This document shows positions 58,734 through 64,000 of a stretch of 64,000 nt of DNA, in pieces. The notes below the pieces were generated by a model. The model saw only the letters and a program-made list of their open reading frames with translations. It ran no database searches and had not been told where the DNA came from. Source of the stretch: Agrypnia vestita (lineage: Eukaryota > Arthropoda > Insecta > Trichoptera > Phryganeidae); NCBI GenBank assembly GCA_016648135.1, contig JADDOH010023619.1, positions 1 to 64,000 of the forward strand, in the 5' to 3' direction. Position numbers and translations under genes: made by a program. How positions within the stretch are numbered: the stretch's first letter is position 1; the number at the start of each line of letters is the position of its first letter.

Positions 58734-61234
58734 ATGTCGCGATATATGAAAGCAAAGTACAACCAAAATTACAAAAATCGGGTAAGAATGCGTAAAGCAC
58801 AACATTTTGAGGAGAACGGCACCAAAAACGACGGGCCCGCACCCAAAACCAACGCGCAGTACTGCCGCGAATATAGAGAACGCAAGCGCGCTCGGTTGTC
58901 TCAGGCGGCACATGGCGAGCCCGGGTCAAGTATGAATCTGGATTTCGTCGCTATCCTGTATCCAACAAATGTAAGTTGCAGATGAATTACACACTTTAAA
59001 ATATTTTTGTAAGTTTTAAGATGCAACGAGATGCGCAAGCGTCATGCAACGGAACATCAATCAAAAGCAAATATGGTAGTTTTCCAAGTGATATTTAACC
59101 AATATAGGGATGGGCGTTGAATGGACGGACTAGTTGAAATCAACCGTTGACGTTGCGTTTATCGCATGGTCTAGTTGAATTCGTAGACGGTGGACGGTGG
59201 TCGATTCGAGATTCAATGTAGTGCAAAGCAACGAGCGAGAGCAAGAAAGTCTCCGTTTATTTCTCTCTCATCTCTCGCTGTCAACTTGTAGACGTCATAG
59301 ACGGCTCGACGGGTAATTTCATTTCAACTCTAAAGTACACCACCATAGAGTGCAGATCTGTGTACACGAACTATGACAGAGACTTGAAATTTGAATGAAT
59401 GCGTAGGGTGAGATAGGCTTAATAAGCTGTTATCTATTATTTTTTACTTGATTTGTGCGATGTGCACGTGCGACGTTTCGGTGAATTCCCAATTTTGCGC
59501 TGTATAAAATAAAACAATTCTGTTTAATTATTTTATTTTTTATTGAACTAATATTTTACTGCTTACACCTGATATAGTTGTGTATACCTACTTCTTTCTT
59601 TATTATATGTAGAAAGAAGTACATAAAACAATATGTAAAAGCCTATAATGTGCGTAAACAAATAAATAATAAAATATTTATTTTTACATATAAGCACAAG
59701 TAGCGGTTTTACTTTCCCCAAAACTATATTCCTTCGAACTTCTTTAAATTTTAAAAGTTAACGTAATAAAAATAGCCAACGGTTGAGCCGTCGAGCAGCG
59801 TCGCGTCGAACCGTAGACAGTTGACCATCGTCCCGATGCGCGATGTTTAGATAGAACGTCCGCGTTGACGTTGAACGAAGTTGACGCGTCAGCTAGTTGA
59901 CGAATTCAACTAGTTGATCGTCTCGTCGATGGACGGACGTGGACGGTCTCGTTTCGTCGACAGTAAATACGTCAACGACCCATCACTAAACCAATAGCAG
60001 TTCTTATAAGTGACGACATGAGGTTGTTTGAAAATGGTGTTAGGAAGATTGCATTTGCTCCGGGCGCTCTTAGCTTTGTTTATTTTCTATTTGTCATACA
60101 AGCGAGATTTTTTATTTTTATGTTAGACTTTGACAATTGAAATATGTTTTAAGCTTCAACAGGCCAAGTGGCATAATTACAGAAGCGAAACACATCACAA
60201 AACACCCAGACTTGAGTAAGTAATCCCAATTATAATAATTTCGTCTTATGTCTATCATTGCAATTTCGTGTATGTGCGTACCTTCTTTATAATTTTTTAG
60301 GTAATTTTTATTTTCATTTTTTAAATAAAAATATGAATAACTACATAACTATTTGAACCAGGGGAAACGCGAATCAAACCGGCTGCAAGAACTGATAACT
60401 AAAGAGACATCAGCAGAGCCCTCTTTTTTCCGTCGCCAGATGGAAAGAATTAATTTAAAAACAGCTTTTTATTAAGTAAGTTCATGGTGTGAAAACGCAT
60501 TTCGTTGCATAACTAAAATTTCAGTATAATTTCAACAACAACCGAGTAGGTCCTGTAACGAGCTAACGAACCGCACAAGCATTGATATTTTCAATGCGAA
60601 TTCCAGTATTATTAAGAATGCTATGTTTGGGAGAGTGTTGTTCTAAAAACTGTTGTTTTAAAAACTAATTTAAAAATTGTATTCATACTTTGTTTATTTC
60701 ACTTTTCTCTTGATTTATTGCTTTTATTACTGTTTTCATTCTTTGTTTATTTCACTTTTCTCTTGATTTATTGCTTTTATTACTGTTTTCATACTTTGTT
60801 TATTGCTATTGTCATACATTGTTTACTTCACTTTTCTCTTGTTTTATTTCTTATATAATTGGTTAGATTAGCGTTAAGATCCGAAATTACATTGATATAT
60901 TGAGTCGTTCATAATTGAGCTCCAGTAGGATATTTCAAGATGTTTCTTTGATTTATTGTACTTTTTTTTAATGTCTCATCTGTATTTACAGGTTCAACAG
61001 CAACGGCTAGAATTAACGGGAACCACGGACGCTAATCCACGTCTTCCAGCGATCAAACCTGAGGTAGAGTCTCCCAGCGGGGATGGTGACGAAGTAGACA
61101 ACGCGCCATATATCGAGGAAGAGGACACTTCGTGGGATCCCATGATAAACATGTCTTGGACCGTCTTGCAAGAATTGCCTATTGAGTTTGAGCCGAATAT
61201 CAAAGCTGAGAGCGATACTGGTCTTACAAAATAA
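58734..61234 (+). CDS. Gene D: acidic-exon relative of the zinc-finger genes, partial model
   Basis: Exon 58734-58970 (donor AAAT|GTAAGT, phase 0) joins exon 60992-61234 (acceptor TTTACAG), giving 159 residues if read to TAA. The first exon is basic: RVRMRKAQ, then TNAQYCREYRERKRARL (about 40-56), a motif seen in other insect proteins of unclear role and probably nuclear. The second is acidic with IKPEVESP (100-107) and PNIKAES (147-153), matching the acidic exons of A, B and C. ACTG|GTCTTA (exon end 61220) would give the same phase-1 donor as the paralogues, so a finger exon may lie beyond the window. A GAAGCGAAACACATCAC block near 60183 also occurs at 34986 before gene A and may be an alternative exon. 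The exon linkage is inferred from phase and context. Confidence 0.6.
59105..59988. mobile_element. 884-bp hAT-like non-autonomous element
   Basis: The ends TAGGGATGGGCGTTGA and, inverted, TAGTGATGGGTCGTTGA are flanked by the exact 8-bp duplication AACCAATA (59097-59104, 59989-59996), as expected for hAT elements. The inside is rich in GTTGACG and TAGTTGA words in both orientations and holds a nested LINE tail (about 59630-59680, GCGTAAACAAATAAATAATA). It sits in the gene D intron. Confidence 0.85.
60684..60845. repeat. 53-bp tandem repeat, three units
   Basis: Units start at 60684, 60737 and 60790 with CAT(A/T)CTTTGTTTATTTCACT. The third diverges after about 16 bases. It lies in the gene D intron. 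Confidence 0.75.
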
Positions 61235-61307
61235 GTGTCTCTCGTCATCAAAACAGTGGGCAATTTTGGGGCATTTTACTGTAAACGGTTACAGTAACAG
61301 TCTAGTA

Positions 61308-61846
61308 TCTATACTAATATTATAAAGAGGTAAAGTTTGTAAGTTTAGATGTAGCAGGTTATCTCCGAAACTACTCATCCGATTTCAAAAATTTAGAATG
61401 GACCTTCAGGATGGACATAGGCTATATATTATCCCGTTAAAATAAAAATGCTTTTCGTGGAGACCGATTTCGCAACGTAAGTCGACGAAAAAACGATCGA
61501 GCCAATGCGTTTCTTACGAACGCTGTCTTAACGGTAAAAGATATAAATGCTTTCTATAGAAAATTGTAGAGATTAAAAAGGCTAATTAAGGTTAATTCAC
61601 AAATTAATAAAATATGAATGAAATATATATTTAAAATTAATATTAATCTGTCGGGGGTAATTACAATAGGTAATGTTAAATTCTTCTCAAAATAAATTTG
61701 CTTGTCATCAGGGAAATTTCATGTACTTAAAAATTGCCATTTACACAACATTGTTGGGACAAGTACTTTAGATTATATTGATTTTCTCTGGTACCCTTAT
61801 AGTCTATAACTGAATTCCACGCGGGCGAAGTTGCGGGCACAGCTGG
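61308..61846 (+). mobile_element. Helitron-like non-autonomous element
   Basis: It starts TCTATACTAATATTATAAAG after an A and ends GCGGGCACAGCTGG before a T (CTRR end). It contains AAACTACTCATCCGATTTC. It begins 73 bases after the gene D stop codon. Confidence 0.6.
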
Positions 61847-62841
61847 TATCATATAGTTTAGTTTATGATTACACTTGTAATAAACCTGTGAAAATAAGGC
61901 CGAGTTTTGCTAAAGCATAGATAAACGTTTGTAGTTCGTGGAATATTTCAGTATTTCACTAATGAAGAGAAAGGTGTTCCGTTGAAATTTTGAAATATCG
62001 TTTTTTTTTATGTTAGAGTTTAAAAGTTTTAATAATAATAAGAGTCATCACTCACTCAAATTTCCAAAAATTCACTGAGTTATAGTAATTTGAAGCTAGC
62101 GCGGCGGGTGAACTTTTAAACCAAATTTTTAATTCTTTCGCTCTTTTCAAGTAACTCATTTATTCAGAATAGCTAATTAAATATGTCAAAAACTCTCGGG
62201 TCGATTTTGTTCAAATTTTGCACCCTTAACATTATCTGAGATGCACCGTTTGCTTATTATAAATTTTTAGAAAACAATGAAAATTATTTTCAAGCTGCTC
62301 TCATTTGAAATAAAAAACTTTTTTGGATATGATACATTATAAGTAGTCATTAAATCATTTAATAATAGAATTTTACTTTTTCATTTCATTCAAAGAACCA
62401 CACAACTCCACCATTTTGAAATTTTTATAATAATTTGTTTATGAAAAATATTAATCAATGTATGCCGAAAACAATGAAAATAAAATAAATTTCGTGTGTG
62501 CAATAATCACGTAAAAAACTTATTGAATTTGAATGTATTTTTTGATGCCTTTCGATGTCAAAGTAGTGTAACCCTTTAAATACTACGACACTTCAAGACC
62601 GAGGAAGACCAATAGGAAGGTCAGCGAATTATGCCAAGACGGTAGGTGTTGGAGCAATTTCCTGATTTTCTTTATCTCTGGTTCGGGTTCTCTACAAGGA
62701 AAAACTGAACTCGAAATTCTCTAGATGTGAAGATGCCACGTACCAGTTTGCAGACAACTTTGGCGTCTTTCTCCGTCCAGTTATTTCAAATCCGTTGATA
62801 GCACCACCTTAACTGACCAAATGTTTAATTATATTTTATAG
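61847..62841. other. AT-rich stretch without supported gene
   Basis: No recognisable coding region or repeat ends. Confidence 0.4.
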
Positions 62842-63013
62842 TTTTTATTCGCCGCGACCAATTCAACCGTTGGTTCGAGATGTCCCAAACAATCTGCCTC
62901 GTAGCAACTGTCATACACAGAACTCCGCGTTCAAAGGTATTTCTTTTTATAAAGTTCCTGACCAGAGACTAACCGATATTTTGCCCGAACAGTGGGAGTA
63001 TTATTTCAAGAAG
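62842..63013 (+). CDS. Candidate internal exon of an unknown protein
   Basis: Between acceptor TTTTATAG (62841) and donor AAGAAG|GTAAGA (63014), 172 bases stay open and encode VRDVPNNLPRSNCHTQ, then FKGISFYKVPDQRL and PEQWEYYFKK. GISFYKVP followed by a Trp recalls a THAP-type pattern, but only one of the expected cysteines is present. Entry phase 2 and exit phase 0 do not match the gene D donor (phase 1), so it may belong to another gene or need another exon in between. Confidence 0.3.
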
Positions 63014-64000
63014 GTAAGACTGCAAGAAGTAGATCAATGCTCGGCACACTGGAAGAACATTTGTAGCTACAAACAATGTACCGAGATCATGTCGCTTAAA
63101 GTGTTGTATAGTAAACCCTGTCCTACCATCCAGACCCCCCCCGCCCCCCGTGTCATCAACATGAGCAAAACAATGACCCCACCTCACCCCCTTTGGTGCT
63201 TACGTAATACTTGAACGGCCCCTTATCAACGATTTTTTTCCATTTTTTTATGCGTGGATTTGTTCAAAACATACTGGTTTGGCCAGTGATAAAATATTGA
63301 GGGATAGAGGCATTGTTGTGTTGAAATGAACTTCAGTAAGATGAAGGCCTACCAATCTTTCTCCTCATTAATCCTTTTATTCCTATTTAATTCCCACTCC
63401 ATCCTCCGCCTTTTTTTCAATACGCCTAGCGACATCTGTTGTCCTGTATGGACTCGATCGCATGTAGTTAATTCCTACCGCATCATCACTTCGTTAATTG
63501 TCTGAATTGAGTGAAGCCGCATACTGTACTTACCGCCGCTAATTTAAGTTCGTTTTTTGGACCATTGTTCAAGAAATATTCATGTGAACGCGCATAAAAA
63601 CACTTGTATTTGAATAAACCGCAGCCGTGGATTGTTATCGTTAATCAATCGGCGATCGACTGGAGTTGTGCCCGCATCTTGTGTGATTTACTCACGCATT
63701 TTGAATGATTAATTCGGCATACAAAGAGTTGCAGTTGGACCAGTAATAAAGAGAAAAGGAAGAAAGAGGCATTTCCGTTTCTTATCCCAACATCCAGAAA
63801 TTTCTTAGGATTCGTAGGATGTCTTCTTATTTGGTGTTCACATTTACTGCAATATTCGTGTCTGTTTCTCTGTTCATCTGCCAGCCAAATCTCCAGCATC
63901 TCGTAAATAGTATAATTCCCGCGAATGAACGATTGTCTCTACTAACAAATCTCGATGAATAACCGCATGTATTTGATTTATTACAAACCGCTACACCACA
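63014..64000. other. No supported gene to the window end
   Basis: One short C-rich run at 63130-63190 and otherwise plain sequence. The minus-strand frame at 63645-63899 has no recognisable motif. Confidence 0.4.

Overview
The window reads as chromosomal DNA of an insect. It is AT-rich, its genes are split by introns with GT-AG borders, and most of the sequence is decayed or non-autonomous transposons of types common in insects (piggyBac, mariner, hAT-like, PIF/Harbinger-like, Helitron-like, several LINE groups, Penelope-like, tRNA-derived SINEs). The order is not settled. The repeat tails resemble those of moths, butterflies and many beetles. The FXPRL peptides of the neuropeptide gene (FTPRL followed by ESGE, and PPFAPRL) look closer, from memory, to beetle-type pyrokinins than to the moth set (IFTPKL, YFSPRL), although the C-terminal tail with RVVRS recalls moth PBAN precursors.

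Five parts carry gene structure. (1) 23.4-31.9 kb, plus strand: a complete pyrokinin/PBAN-type neuropeptide gene. It has a TATA/initiator promoter with a candidate untranslated first exon (23513-23555), five coding exons (26048-26140, 27615-27873, 28992-29124, 29838-29959, 30654-30763) and a poly(A) signal. The exons join without frame loss into a 238-residue precursor with four amidated FXPRL peptides. (2) 35.0-36.9 kb, plus: two-exon C2H2 zinc-finger gene A, 9 fingers. (3) 42.8-40.6 kb, minus: zinc-finger gene B, 14 fingers. (4) 54.7-52.1 kb, minus: zinc-finger gene C, 10 fingers. (5) 58.7-61.2 kb, plus: gene D, related through its acidic exon but with no finger exon inside the window. A to D share an acidic exon with two sumoylation-type lysine motifs and the same phase-1 splice donor, so they look like a duplicated family of transcription regulators.

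0-7.7 kb holds LINE tails, a foldback element and a Helitron-like copy. 7.69-13.72 kb is one piggyBac-like element with matching 12-bp ends, broken by a 756-bp insertion and other nested pieces. 13.7-23.4 kb holds LINE, MITE, mariner, tRNA-like and foldback elements. The stretches between the zinc-finger genes (37-40.6, 43-52, 55-58 kb) contain MITEs, long palindromes and LINE remnants with no gene I can support. 61.8-64 kb has one candidate exon of unknown identity.

The neuropeptide gene should act in endocrine signalling. The zinc-finger genes should act in the nucleus, with fingers binding DNA and the acidic SUMO-motif exon probably recruiting co-regulators. No bacterial, viral or CRISPR features were seen.
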